64,000 bases of DNA. It comes from Leptasterias polaris. Taxonomy: Eukaryota; Echinodermata; Asteroidea; Forcipulatida; Asteriidae. Position 1 is the first letter of the stretch. Every line of letters starts with the position of its first letter. The notes under the pieces were generated by a model that searched no databases, had not been told where the DNA came from, and saw only the letters and a program-made list of their open reading frames with translations. The position numbers were made by a program, and so were the translations under genes. The stretch spans positions 3,968,001 through 4,032,000 of the forward strand of contig JAZGTN010000009.1 in NCBI GenBank assembly GCA_037783415.1. The letters are read 5' to 3'. Shown here piece after piece: positions 46,378 to 59,800 of this stretch.

Positions 46378-47866
46378 GGTGTTCGTGCAATATGAGCACG
46401 AACACCTCTTGTTTTTGTTCTGTTTTGGTTTTTTCTTCTCCATCTTCTTCTCAAGAACTATTCTGTACAGCATAACTCAACATTGAAACTGAATTGAACC
46501 TTGAAACTCATCAGACAACTGAACCTCAATATGAAGACGGCACAGTTGTCATGACGTCATGATGACGTCATCCGGTGTCGAATTACAAGGTTTTGAAAAT
46601 GACCATTTGCTTTTCGCTATCTCAATGAATATGAATGCTATGATGTTCATAGTTTGGCATCTGATAGAACAAGACTGGGGCAACATTTGAAAAGTTAACG
46701 CCAAAATCGTATGACCTTAACTTCCGGGTCGTTACCCTAGGTCGAAGTTCGCCTTTATTTTTTTCCTTAATAAAATCATTTACGAATTTATCTGCGAAAT
46801 AACTCTTTGTATCAGGATGTGAAACGTTAAGCCTGCTCAAACTTCTGCACAGAGATGACAACATTTGGACCTTATCTTCTCTTCGAAAAGGGACGATCAA
46901 ACTCACGTATCAGTTGACCCGCATTGACGACGCACGATAGTGTATTTTTACGTAAAAACGACCTTGCCCTGGCCACTCAAACTTTAAATTATGTTTCTCA
47001 AGCGTATTCTCTTAGAAGTCAAGAATCATTTGATTACAACTAAATTCATGCGCAGCTCCTGAACCACACATTGGATTTTATACTTCATCTGAAAGGTCGC
47101 TATAAACTTATCACGCGCTACACATTATTTGACCCCCATTTGACCTTGACTCTCCGGTTAAAGTCGGAAGTTGATAATTAATGTTTCAAAAATCATAAAT
47201 CCTGAACCACATTTGATTTTTTATCTATACGTCATCAGAAATGACTCCGAAGACTTCACCAATACTACCAAGTGTGACCTCATTTGACATTGCCTTCCGA
47301 TTCAACCGGAAGTTGAAACTTTTTATTTGAAAAAGTCTTAATTTCTGAACCACACATTGGATTTTTACAATCTATGCATAATTGGAAAAGTATGCCACAA
47401 CTTAAGCAACAGTAAAAAGAATGCGACCCCATTTTACCTTGACATCCGGTTCAAAAAGAAAGATGAAATTTAATATTTGAAAAAATCATAACTCCTAAAC
47501 CACACATTGGTTGTTTATTTTCTGTACGTCATCAGTTAAAACTTTGGTGACTTAACCAACACTATAAAGTGTGATCTTATTTGACATAGACTTCCGGTTC
47601 AAAACGGAAGTTGAAACTTTATATTTGAAAAACTCATAACTTCTGAACCACATATTGGATGTTTACAATCCATACATCATGTTAAAGGTCTTCATAAACT
47701 ATTCACGCTCTTCACAAAATGTGACCCCATTTGACCTTGACTTCTGGTCCAAACCGGAAGTTAATAATTAATTTCTGAAAAATTCATAACTCCTGAACCA
47801 GACATTGGAATGATAAGGTATAATGACGTCACCATTTTATTAAATCACTCAGCACGAACACCTTGT
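46378..47866. mobile_element. Non-coding element bounded by GTGTTCGTGC palindromes, with internal tandem repeats
   Basis: It begins with AGGTGTTCGTGC...GCACGAACACCT and ends with GCACGAACACCTTG at about 47853-47866. Internally, units of about 150 bp recur from about 47000 to 47830, each with TGACCTTGACTTCCGGTT, AACCGGAAGTTGA and TCCTGAACCACACATTGG in decayed form. It carries GACGTCATGATGACGTCAT. No coding frame is supported. Confidence 0.7.
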
Positions 47867-47898
47867 TTTTGTAACTGACAAAAACTTAATCTCTAGTT

Positions 47899-48715
47899 AG
47901 GTGTTCGTGCAAAATGTGCACGAACACCACTTGTTTTTTTGTTTTTGTTTTTTTCTTCTTCAGAATCTTCTTCTTCTTCTTCCACGCAACTCTTCTCTGT
48001 CGCTTAACTCGAAATTGAAATTCAATTGAATCTTGAAACTTGGCATATACTTGAACCTCAATATGGAGACGGCACAGTTTTCATGACGTCATGCTAACCT
48101 CATCAGGTGTTGAATTACAAGGTTTTTAAATTTGAAAAATGACCATTTGCTATTTGCTGTATCTCATTGAATTTGAAAGCTATGATGTTCTTAGTTGGGC
48201 ATCTGATAGACCAAGACTGGGGCAACATTTGAAAAGTTAACGCAAAAATCCGAATGATCTTAACTTCCGGGTCGTTACCCTGGGTCGAAGATTGAGATTG
48301 AATTGAACATTGAAACTCATCAAATAGTTGAACCTCAGTATCAAGACGACATAAACTTAATTACGTCATGATGACGTCATCACGCATTGAATTATAATAA
48401 ATCAAAGTTTACGGTTTGTAAAAATCATAACTCATGAACCATTTGTTTGTTTTTTACAATCTACACATCATCGGATAGCTCATTTAAAGTTCGACAAACG
48501 CTACATAGAATTTGTACAACATTTGACCTTATTTCCGGTTCAAATCGGAAGTTGAAAATTTCATAATATATTATCTTATTCATATCTTTAAAACTACTGA
48601 TCATTTCAGCATAATTTTTGTATCAGGTTGTAGAACGTTAATCCTGCTCAAACCTTTGCACAGACATAACAACATCTTGACCTTCACATCTGGTCAACAC
48701 CGGACAACGAAGCAC
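47899..48715. mobile_element. Second, truncated copy of the GTGTTCGTGC-bounded element
   Basis: It starts AGGTGTTCGTGCAAAATG and follows the text of 46378 onward (AACATTTGAAAAGTTAACGC, TTCCGGGTCGTTACCCT). It then runs into a single 'TCATAACTCATGAACCATT' unit and a C-run at about 48729-48756. Confidence 0.7.
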
Positions 48716-49229
48716 ACCTTCCCACTGGTCCCCCCCCCCCCCCCCCCCCCCCCCCCACTTTCTTTGACAAAGCATTATGTACACATAACGTTGAAACTGA
48801 TGCAAGCTACAGTTCACACGCTGACTGTGTGCAATGTCATCGTCTTTGTTTGTTTAATCTGGCGGGAAATAAAATTTCTCAACAGCGCCCTCTTTCGTTG
48901 GATATTTAGTAAACAGCGCTGATAAATAAAACCGTTTTGGGGGGCTTATATACGGAATAACTCAAGATTGAAATTGAATTGAGCATTGAAACCGGAAAGT
49001 GCGACTGGCTCAAGGACTATTCCAATTAAAATGTAGCGTCTACTTTGAGCCTCGAGTTTATTCAACTTGCCGCACATTTGAAAACCCAAGACTAGTGCGG
49101 AATGTCGTGACCAACGCGTCTTTTTTCCTTCTGTCTCATATTTTGAACCTTAAATTAAATTATTATGAACAAACACTTCATCCCAAACTAGCCGATTGTG
49201 TTACGGAGATCTCGAGGAATAAATCAAAC

Positions 49230-49665
49230 TATTCGCATGTTGTGAAAACCAAATAATCACGTCTTTTACATGCGTAAGATATGTAGGTGTGCATTTAGTG
49301 AAAATCACGTGAGAATCACCAGTGGATTGGTGGTGACTGGGAAACCAGATTTGTTGGTGTTTCAACAACGCAGTATACATTCGCATATTGTTGAAACCAA
49401 ATAATCACGTGTTCAACCTCCGTAAGATACCGAGGTGTGCAGTTAGTGAAAATGACGTATAGTTCACCAGTGGATTTGTGGTGACTGTAGAACGACAAAT
49501 GTTGGCGTTTCAACAACGAACTATTTACATATTGTGGAAACCAAATCATCACGTGTTTAAGGTCCGTAAGATATGTAGGTGTGCATTTAGTGATAATTAC
49601 GTTAATTTCACTAGTGAATTTCTGGTAACTGTAGAACGACAATTGTTAGTGTTTTAACAACGATG
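49230..49665. repeat. Three-copy tandem repeat of about 150 bp
   Basis: GAAACCAAATAATCACGTG, GTAAGATATGTAGGTGTGCA and TTTCAACAACG recur three times with divergence. Further ATCACGT-rich decayed units continue to about 49910. Confidence 0.85.
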
Positions 49666-49910
49666 TAATTTCCTTTCCTCGACACCAAAAATTTCAAGTT
49701 TGAATCACGTGAAATGCTCTAGTGAATAAGTGGTAATTGTATCGTAAATATCACTTCAAAATTTCAGTTCCAGAAATCACGTTACTTTATTCACGTGATT
49801 AATATGCGAAACGAACGTTTGATAAGAACGAGAAAAATGGTTCCCCTTTATACCAATAAAAATCACGTAATTTTAACGTGATGATTTGGTTCAAAATCTT
49901 GCACACCTAT

Positions 49911-50868
49911 GTTTCACTGAATATTCACTAGATAAACTGGTGATTTGTTGGTGTCTGTAAAGACCGGTCTTCCCACTCGAAGGGGGAAGACCCGCTCACA
50001 CAGGACGCAGGTAAAAGGAGGGACTCGAATACAGCACTTTGACAATTACTAGTAAACCTCTCTGCCTGTTAAATGATTTCGAATGAAATACAGACATTTT
50101 CGTTCCGAATAAATAGTTAACATTTTCGTCAATGAGCAAGGACACATGGTATTTAGAGAGAAACCAATGGAAGGTGCTGAAGCACCCTCACCACCCTCGA
50201 CCCGGATACTTCCCCAATCAGATCGAAGAAAACAAAATCCGATACACTACTTTTAGACTATTATGCTTAGGCCCCATGTATAATATGGTCCAGTAATCCA
50301 ACCTTTCACACTGACCATATCCTTTGTCCTAACTTCTTTACTCTGATTGATTCATAGCCACCCCATTCTTTGTAAAATAATACCTTTGATTGGCTATAAT
50401 TTTCCCGCTTTTCATTAGCCTTGACCAAGGCGTTGGCGTTTTATTTTTATTTATTAATTTTTTTTCTGACTATGGTTTTCCTTTGCACTATTGCGCCATT
50501 GCACTAACCACCCGAGCTATGTGCAGTCTCCGGATGTGTGCACGTGCATGTGTAACGCAGTGCTTGCGTCGTGTGAGCTGTACCGTACGTCTCTGAATCG
50601 GCCTGACGGCGTCCGCATGCAGACAGTAATACGACTGCGGATGACCTGCGCACAGTTGTAGTACGGGCGTCGTGCGCTGTGTGATACACAGTCATAGTAT
50701 TACGCACAGTGCTAAATGTACTGCTACGGGTTGGTTTTACGGCGTCTTTTTCGGAGTGAAAACTTCGACCGCCTTGAGCAAGGCTAGATTTTCTCTGGAT
50801 ACTTTTCCTTAATCTTTTGCTCCCCTTTCTGCTATAAATGGATATGTTTGTGTTTGTACTTGTTTATG
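49911..50868. other. Intergenic, no gene recognised
   Basis: Short frames at 50390-50707 on both strands have no family motif. Confidence 0.4.
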
Positions 50869-51017
50869 CATCTGACGAAGGTCTGGTTTGGATCGGAAGC
50901 TTAGGCCATCTCCTCAACTAATTATATATACATACATAAATAGATATACATTTGTAAAAATAGTAGGGGAGATGGCCTTAGCTTTCGATCCAAACCGGAC
51001 GTTCGTCAGAGGCATAA
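50869..51017. repeat. Inverted repeat, about 46-bp arms
   Basis: CTGACGAAGGTCTGGTTTGG near 50871 pairs with CCAAACCGGACGTTCGTCAG near 50991, and AGGCCATCTCC pairs with GGAGATGGCCT. Confidence 0.85.
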
Positions 51018-51844
51018 AAAAGCACAAACAAAAACTTCCCAATTATAATTTTTTTTTTAAGGTGTACATATTTTTAAACATGTGAAGATTCTCGAATCGG
51101 CCGAAGGTATTCGTCAATGAACATTTTGAAGTAAAAGGTAAAAGAGGACGACAGAAGAATAAAAGAAAAACAGCATCAAGTAGGCCTATTTGACTGGCTT
51201 GGATTTTTTCAAGATTACTGCGGGCCGAGGAGGATTGAAGTTTAATAGTGGAAAGAGCTGATGCAATGGTATATGTGGTGACCCAAAGACCATTAGCGTT
51301 AAGGGATGAATAGATAGATAGACACAAAGGTGCAGAACATCAACTTAATACTAACATACGTTTCTAGGCCGACGGTTTCCCCTCCATATGAAATTCACAT
51401 GGTAAAGTTCAAAACCACTCTGCTAACAGAAATATGTACAAAAACAAACAAAAAAACACCCAGACAAAGAATTAAACAAGCAAACCCCAATAAACAAATA
51501 AAGAGAAAAAAATGGTGTACATTACCATTGTAATCGATTCCCTTCCAGTACAAAGGTTGTCGACATCCAATACATCTGATGACATCGACATTCTGAGAAA
51601 AACGGGTCTCTACATTTTTGTACGGGGATGTTTTGGTTCATATCTGACTTTCTACAATATTTAACCAAAACAGCCTCGAAGTTGATTTTGTGACTGACGA
51701 AAAATTAAGTCCAATTAAAGAATGTTTCAAATGTCGCTCTGAAAAACAAAAATCAGTTATCCCCGATGTATACATAATATAGAGACCCATTTTTCTCAGA
51801 ATGATGTCATCAGATGTTTTGGAAGTTGAACAATTTTGCACAGG
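51018..51844. other. Intergenic, no gene recognised
   Basis: A loose inverted relation exists between TTCTGAGAAAAACGGGTCTC at 51591 and GAGACCCATTTTTCTCAGAA at 51782, spanning about 200 bp, so another foldback element probably lies at 51575-51815. Confidence 0.45.
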
Positions 51845-52055
51845 AAGGGTATTGAAGCGTTACGGCCGTAACATTACGCTTCTCAGATTCAAATTTTGGG
51901 GGATAAAAAGTGATATATTTGTCCACAACCGCAGTACCTCGAAGTGAAAAGTTTCTCAAAATGCGTTATACTATCCAAAGCTGCTGTACTTCTTACCAAG
52001 TAATTTTTTATTAATTTTTAGAGTCATTACCAAACGTATACAGACCCTTTAAAGC
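51845..52055 (-). mobile_element. Inverted partial copy of the miniature element of 16900-17275
   Basis: AGTTTCTCAAAATGCNTTAT, AAAGCTGCTGTACTTCT and GGTAAT/ATTACC-type matches are the reverse complement of the left half of the element in EI24 intron 5. Confidence 0.65.
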
Positions 52056-53864
52056 ATATTGCATTTCTCGAATAACCTGTACGTGAACTTTGTTGTGTGG
52101 TATTTGTAATGTTTTTTGTGTGGGTATTTGTGGGGGGGGGGGGGGGGGGAGGTCTTTACAGTTAAACTACTATTGCAGTGTAAACAATCCCAATCTGTCT
52201 ACCCAACTGTTTACATCATCAGCACCGTTATAAGGATTAGGAGCGAGCCATGTGTGGTTCGATTACTAAACTTTAGCGCAAGTATCTACCAAAAAGGTAC
52301 TCACTGCGCTTGAACAAACAGAAACATTTTACGACAGTTTTTTGAAGTTTTTGAAGTGTGAGACTGATTTATGTAGCACCTTTTCCGGGTTTACAATGTG
52401 CTGTTGTGTTATGAGTAGTCCTGCCATTAACCCCGCGGCAAACTCCTCTCTCTTATCGATAAATGTAACAGGGTTCATTTACTTGCTTTTCAAAACCAAT
52501 GGACCTACGTCTCCACGTCCTATCTATTGACAATGTTCGATATGTCTCCCTGTGTTCAAGTTTACAATAACTTCAATAACAACTCATCGACACAAGTTAA
52601 GTTTCTATACGAGGGCTCCAACTAGTACCAAGTGCTGCCAAATGACGTCAGTGCAGACGGGGGAGCTGGGGCGTAAATAAACCTGTTGTCTGAGTAAGGA
52701 GAAAATCGTGAGCAGTACACATTGTGCTGAATTTAAAACGTTACAAACAAATTTAGAATCTGGGTCTCAAACTAGATTTTCTAAAACTTTGACAGCATCA
52801 CAGATAGAAATATTTCTGTAAGAAATTGGTACTTGGATGAACTTCATTACCAGTAAACTTTCATACTGATTTTAAGAAAACACTTTTTTTTTAAATCCTA
52901 AGGCGTTGCACATTTTTTCCATTCTTACTCTAAGTTTACTTTTGAAAATCATTTAGTCCGAGTGACATAACACTAAAAACAACGTTGGCTTTGTGCAAAT
53001 AAGAATGCGTCGGCATTCAACTACCAGGCATTACTGATGCTAAGGAAATGTCAAATCCAACAAATTATTGTCCAATACTGTTTATTCGTATTCGTGGAAA
53101 CATTTATAATCCAAGTTACATCCGAGGTCGATCCTTTCTCTATAGTTACACATTTAAAAACGACTTATAAAACATGCATACTGAAATGAAGGGGCTTTGA
53201 GAAATTCGTATATTTATCTGAGTTTGTTTGTGGGACGCCTTACTATAGGAGTAGACAAAAAACTCGGGTCGGTATTCACCAGTTTGCTGACAGCAAAACA
53301 ATAAAATAAAACAAATTCTACTACGTTCATGTTCTTCTTAATACTTTAAAGTATTGGGAAAAGTGTCTTACAGTTTTAATGCAAGCAGCTTTGAAACATA
53401 AAAATTTGCCAAATAGGTATGTCTGAAGAATTTAATAACAAACAGTCATACTTCATCTATGTTATTCAACTGTTGCCGTGAATTACCACGGCATAGGGAC
53501 ACAGCAGCCAATCCTAGCCGGTCCCAGCCACTATCCAGCTAAAGGTAACTTTTTTCTTCTTCATTTTTTATGGAGCACATTCCCGCAGGGACCCGCCCCC
53601 TGGATCGGCACCTGAACTGTCACGAACATGAACACACAAAGCAATCTCTCCAGTTCAAAATGCCGACGGCTGGTTCCTGGCTATTGTGTTTAGACAACTG
53701 TTAAGTGATATTTGGCAATAAACGACTTGTCAATGTAAAATGCGGTGATTATCAAAAACCGCATACCCAAAGTCGACGTCAACCCGTGAAGTCGCAAGGA
53801 AGTTGAGGATTTGTGCTTTACATTTTTAAACCAACGTAATTGCTTGGAAGGAAAGGGGGTTAGA
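52056..53864. other. Upstream region of the HYR/EGF gene
   Basis: Contains a G-run at about 52131-52149. No exon was recognised. The promoter of the HYR/EGF gene should lie toward its right end. Confidence 0.4.
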
Positions 53865-56800
53865 ATGGGACGCCATGAAGGAGCAAACGTGCTCTTATTG
53901 GCCGTTGCATTTGTGTGTGTGCTTACTCTCCACGCAGCAAGTGCCGAAGGTAAGTTGTGCTGTAACTTTATCTTATCCTTATTAACGGGCCATGGATTTG
54001 GCTAAAAACCTACCGATCGTCTTCTGATAAATTTAATATAAAGCACAGCAGCACACTACGTGTTCTCGACGCTCTTCATATGTTACGTCTATATATGCAA
54101 TCTTCACTGGCTTCCAATGAAATCAATAGATTCATTTACAAACTCATGATCTATAGCTGATTCCAGATTCCAAACAGTGCTCTGACTTATGGTGGAAAGT
54201 CATTCTGGTAAAAGTGGTTTAACTGTGAGAAACAACTCAGCTGGAGAGAAGAGCCTCTAGACATGAACTTTATTGTTTCTTGAAGGCAATCCTTCGGGCT
54301 CCAGCTGGTTTTCTTTCCTTCCTCCGTATGATTTAATTGCTCTGGGTTTATTTTTTAAAGTGCAATATTGTACTTTTTATTTGCTCCAAGAAATAAATTA
54401 TTTATAAAAGTAATAAGTATAAACAGTTACACTTCACCTTGACAAAACACAACGTTTTATTTCACAGGGGGCTCACCGGCAGGCAGGTTTTTAAAAACGT
54501 CAAACAATAAAGGTTCAAAAAACAAATTTCTGCTAAAATTACAATGAGAAAATAATTTGCACACAATGATGAAGAATAACACTTTTAAAAAACTTGAAGA
54601 AAGATGATAAAGTTGTGTAGGTTCAACAGTTTTTAAAAATTAGGCCTACCAGATTTCAACTAAAGACGTATGTTAACACGTGACTTAGACTAAACAACAC
54701 AAACAAAACAAGAAAACAAAGCCTGACAAACGTTTGGATTTACGAACAGACAAAACTGGACGAGTAAAAAGGGAAATAAAAATGTGTCTCGTTGAATTCA
54801 AACTATCTAATTATAAAACAAATCGACACTAGAGAACATTTGGCTAGAACAATGTTTGAACTCATTTCGGTACAAAAGCGTGGACTGACACCAATTGGCT
54901 TGCTCTTCGGGATGGTTCGGCAGTAGGCCTACCTTGGCTTAGTTTCATTTTCGAACTTTTGTTTTGCCGACGCAAATTAGCAATGTATTCTTTCACCAGA
55001 CATCAATGCAATATAGTTTCTCATTTAAAATTGTTTATTACTGACGTTGCAATAAAAAACCCATTGAAAACACACATACTTTTATTTTTTCTGCGATTGT
55101 GCGTGCTTGCTTCGTTTTTACCTTTTCTTTTCAAAGATTAATAAAGATGGAAACACAGACGATTTGAATCATGTTTTCGTCCTAAATGCAAAAAATATCT
55201 TTATGCAGCGTCCAATGTCATTCAGCTATAAGGACCGATCCCTTTTTCGTTTGTGATTATCATCTCATTACAAATTCGCGACACACGTTGAGTATGGTTT
55301 ACGAGCCCGAGGCGTTTGTTAACGAGGGCAGAACGGAGGTCTCTTCCAGACATGACACGTTTGTGTGCCTTAGAACAGCTAGTCTAGTTTTACTTTGTGT
55401 GCGTGGAGACCATAATATGGGCTATTGCAATTTCTGCCCATTATGGGATTGCCTACATTTTCCCCATGATACCCATAATATATTTCTGCCCATATGGGAT
55501 TGCCCATATTTTCCCCATATGATATCCATATGGGCCACTGCATAGTTTTCCCGACATGATACCGATATCCCCTTGATACCCTTATCTATCACGACACTAT
55601 TGATCACTTATTGAGTGTCCGTTTTTAATTAAGCAGTCGGTACTCTGCCAATTTGTTTTATCTATTTTCCCTAAAGAAATCCAAGTTCCCAAACTACACC
55701 GAGCCGCAGCATGTCAATTGTCTTGTTACCATCGGGGTTTCTATTTGGCAGCGGACACTTTTTGGCACGTAATACGTGACAACTATTGTCTTGCGTCCAC
55801 TGTGCATGCTCAGCTGACAGTGACACTATTTGACAGCGGACACTTTTTGGCATGACACCGGTCATCATGGTTTAAATAGCACAATCCGATCACCTGGAAC
55901 CGGTGTTTCATTATTAGAGAGATAAACAGTATTCTTTTTGCTACAGAATGAACATAGCAAGTGCATATCTTGCCAGCACTGGCTAACCTTTGGTAAACAC
56001 TAACATTCAGAGCTGGTTTAAGTAAATTGCCCTCTTTGACGCATTCACCAGAAGCCAACTCTTTAATGTTTTAAACATCAACAAATTTTGACAATTGTCA
56101 TTTTAACTTAGAGCGTAACTTTCCTGCTTATAAATCAAGTATAACAAGTCAGGTTTGAGCGAGACCATTTTTCTAAATTATGTTTTCTTCATCTCCAAAA
56201 CTATGAATATTATTTCATTATTATATAAAATTGATTCCTATTTAAATGGATAGTATTACTTTTTTCTGATTTGTGGCTCCCAAGGAGTTGTTTGCTGAAG
56301 GGAACAAAGTACAACATTTGGAATAGATAGATAGATAATTCACTTTATTTCCATAATCAAGATTTAGTATTAGGCAAAATAGCCATATAACATTGCAAAT
56401 TAAATATGTGTAGTAAATGACAATTAGAATTAAATTAATTAAAACTAATAATTAAGTTATGTAAAAATACATAACATCAAATTTACTATATTATGCCAAA
56501 CAAAAGACATTCTCAATGGAGGGGGCTCAATTAAAGCAATGCTTGTTGTGAATGAGCTCCCTTTTAAAAAGAAAACATGTAAATTCTTTAGATACAAAGT
56601 ACAAATTGTATATCACGCGAATTAAATTAATACAAGAACGAACATATGGAGAACAATCATCAGGGACACCGCAACACCACGCGCACCGGCCTGTCACTGC
56701 CATACACGCCGCGCTCAATACACAAAAATTGCATTGAACGCAGCGTGCACCGCATCAGAACGTTGCACTCCATATCACAAAACACAAAACTAAACAAGCA

Positions 56801-59800
56801 ATGGGTTGGACAACAAAAGGTAGTACAATAACAGAACATATAAGGCATTGTTGATAAAGAAGCAAGATGCAATTATAAACCAATATTTAGCAAACAATTT
56901 ATGTATGTTTATATATATTTAGGATGGATTTTTTAAATGATTTTTTGAAAAGATTAATTGATTTCAAATTGGCAATAGAAGAATCCAAAGAATTCCATAA
57001 TTTAGGACCAGCAAACTTTATGGTTTTTTGAGCAAGATTAGTTCGAGTGAAAGGAATATGCAGTTGAGTGGCCTGACGTGTAGCGTGCGAATGAATAGTA
57101 TTATTATGAGCGAATATGCTGGTAAGGGAGTTTGGTCTGATCATCTCGTAATAACAGATTCTGTCACAATGACAATGTTGGTGCGGAACCAGACTGACAC
57201 TTGTCATGGTAAAATGTCTGAATCCCCACCAAAACACCTGTGCATGTTCAGTGTCGCTCCGACTTGATAAAAAGAAAAATGTTTTGTATTCAATGCAGTG
57301 GTAATCTCCTGTCCAAATAATGAGACTCAGGGTACTGATGTCGGACTGTCAACCGCTAATGTTACCTGGTCAGCAGAACCATCGGCCACTGACTCAGACG
57401 GCAGTGTAATCGACTCTGCCATGATTACATGTGTGGACAACGCTGGCAGTGCTGTGGCTTCAATGGACCCGTATCCAATTGGCGAAACTGCTGTGACCTG
57501 CACTGCACAGGGGAAAAATGAAACAGCAACTTGCTTATTTTACATCACTGTTAATGGTAGGTGTTAATGTATTTGGATCAGTCGATATGCGCGGTTGGTC
57601 GAACTGCATTGCCAGAGAGATGTGTGTAATACAATGATTAAGAACATAAACCAAATTTCTTGTTCTTGCAGATTGTGGTCTAACCTGCCTGAATGGAGGA
57701 ACACTTGATGAAGTAAGCTGCAGTTGTACATGCGACCAATACTGGGGCACTGATAACTGTTCTGGTAAGTGAATTTCTTGTTTTGAATCTTGCAATATGC
57801 AATCAAACATGCCTGAATGGGGGAGCATAACTCATAGCCGAGATGTGTAAAGCATTTGGGAAGATAAAAACTGATTTGTTCTTGCAGATTGTGGTCTAAC
57901 CTGCCTGAATGGAGGAACACTTGATGAAGGAAGCTGCAGTTGTAAATGCGACCAATACTGGGGCAGTGATAACTGTTCTGGTAAGTGAGTTCAGCAAAGT
58001 TTGATACAGTTAGTACCATAATTTGAAAGTTGACAATAATTCTGAATTCCTTGTTTTGAATCTTGCTTTGTTTGATCAAACCTGCCTGAAAGGGGGAGCA
58101 TTACATGATGGCAGAGATGTGTTAAAGACATTGTTTTGGAAATATTAAAACTAATTTCTTGTTCTTGCAGATTGTGGTCTAACCTGCCTGAATGGAGGAA
58201 CACTTGATGAACAAAGCTGCAGTTGTACATGCGACCAATACTGGGGTAGTGATAACTGTTCTGGTAAGTGAATTTAACAAAGTTTGATACATAAAGTACC
58301 ATAATTTGAAAGTTGACAGTAATTCTGAATTCTTTGTTTTGAATTTTTGCAATGTGCAATCCAGTATGCCTGAATGGGGGAGCATTACCATAGCATATTA
58401 AAAGTAATTTCTTGTTCCTGCAGTTTGTGGTCTAAACTGCCTGAATGGAGGAACACTTGAAGAAGGAAGCTGCAGTTGTACATGTGACCAATACTGGGGC
58501 ACTGATAACTGTTCTGGTAAGTGAGTTTAGCAAAGTTTGATTACAGTTAGTACCATAATTTGAAAGTTGACAATTATTCTGAATTCCTTGTTTTGAATCT
58601 TGCTTTGTTTGATCAAACCTGCCTGAAAGGGGGAGCATTACATGATAGCAGAGATGTGTTAAAGACATTGTTTTGGAAATATTAAAACTAATTTCTTGTT
58701 CTTGCAGATTGTGGTCTAACCTGCCTGAATGGAGGAACACTTGATGAACAAAGCTGCAGTTGTACATGCGACCAATACTGGGGCAGTGATAACTGTTCTG
58801 GTAATTGAATTTAGCAAAGTTTGATACATAAAGTACCATAATTTGAAAGTTGACAGTAATTCTGAATTCTTTGTTTTGAATTTTGCAATGTGCAATCCAG
58901 TATGCCTGAATGGGGGAGCATTACCATAGCAGAGATGTGTTAAAGACACTATTTTCGAAACATTAAAAGTAATTTCTTGTTCTTGCAGATTGTGGTCTAA
59001 TCTGCCATAATGGAGGAACACTTGATGAAGTAAGCTGCAGTTGTACATGTGACCAATACTGGGGCACTGATAACTGTTCTGGTAAGTGAATATTGCAAAG
59101 TTTGATACAGTTAGTACCATAATTTGAAAGTTGACAAAAATTCTGAATTCCTTGTTTTGAATCTTGCTTTGTTTGATCAAACCTGCCTGAAAGGGGGAGC
59201 ATTACATGATAGCAGAGATGTGTTAAAGACATTGTTTTGGAAATATTAAAAGTAATTTCTTGTTCTTGCAGATTGTGGTCTAACCTGCCTGAATGGAGGA
59301 ACACTTGATGAAGTAAGCTGCAGTTGTACATGCGACCAATACTGGGGCACTGACAACTGTTCTGGTAAGTGAATATTGCAAAGTTTGATACAGTTAGTAC
59401 CATAATTTGAAAGTTGACAAAAATTCTGAATTCCTTGTTTTGAATCTTGCTTTGTTTGATCAAACGAAACGGGGAGCATTACATGATAGCAGAGATGTGT
59501 TAAAGACATTATTTTGGAAATATTAAAACTAATTTCTTGTTCTTGCAGATTGTGGTCTAAACTGCCTGAATGGAGGAACACTTGATGAACAAAGCTGCAG
59601 TTGTACATGCGACCAATACTGGGGCAGTGATAACTGTTCTGGTAAGTGAATTTAGCAAAGTTTGATACAGTTTAGTTAGTATTCTAATTTGAAGGTTGGC
59701 AGTAATTCTGAATTTGTTGTTTTGAATTTTGAATGTGCGATCCAACATTCCTGAATGGGGTAGCATTACTCTTATCAGAGATGAGTTAAAGACAATAGAA

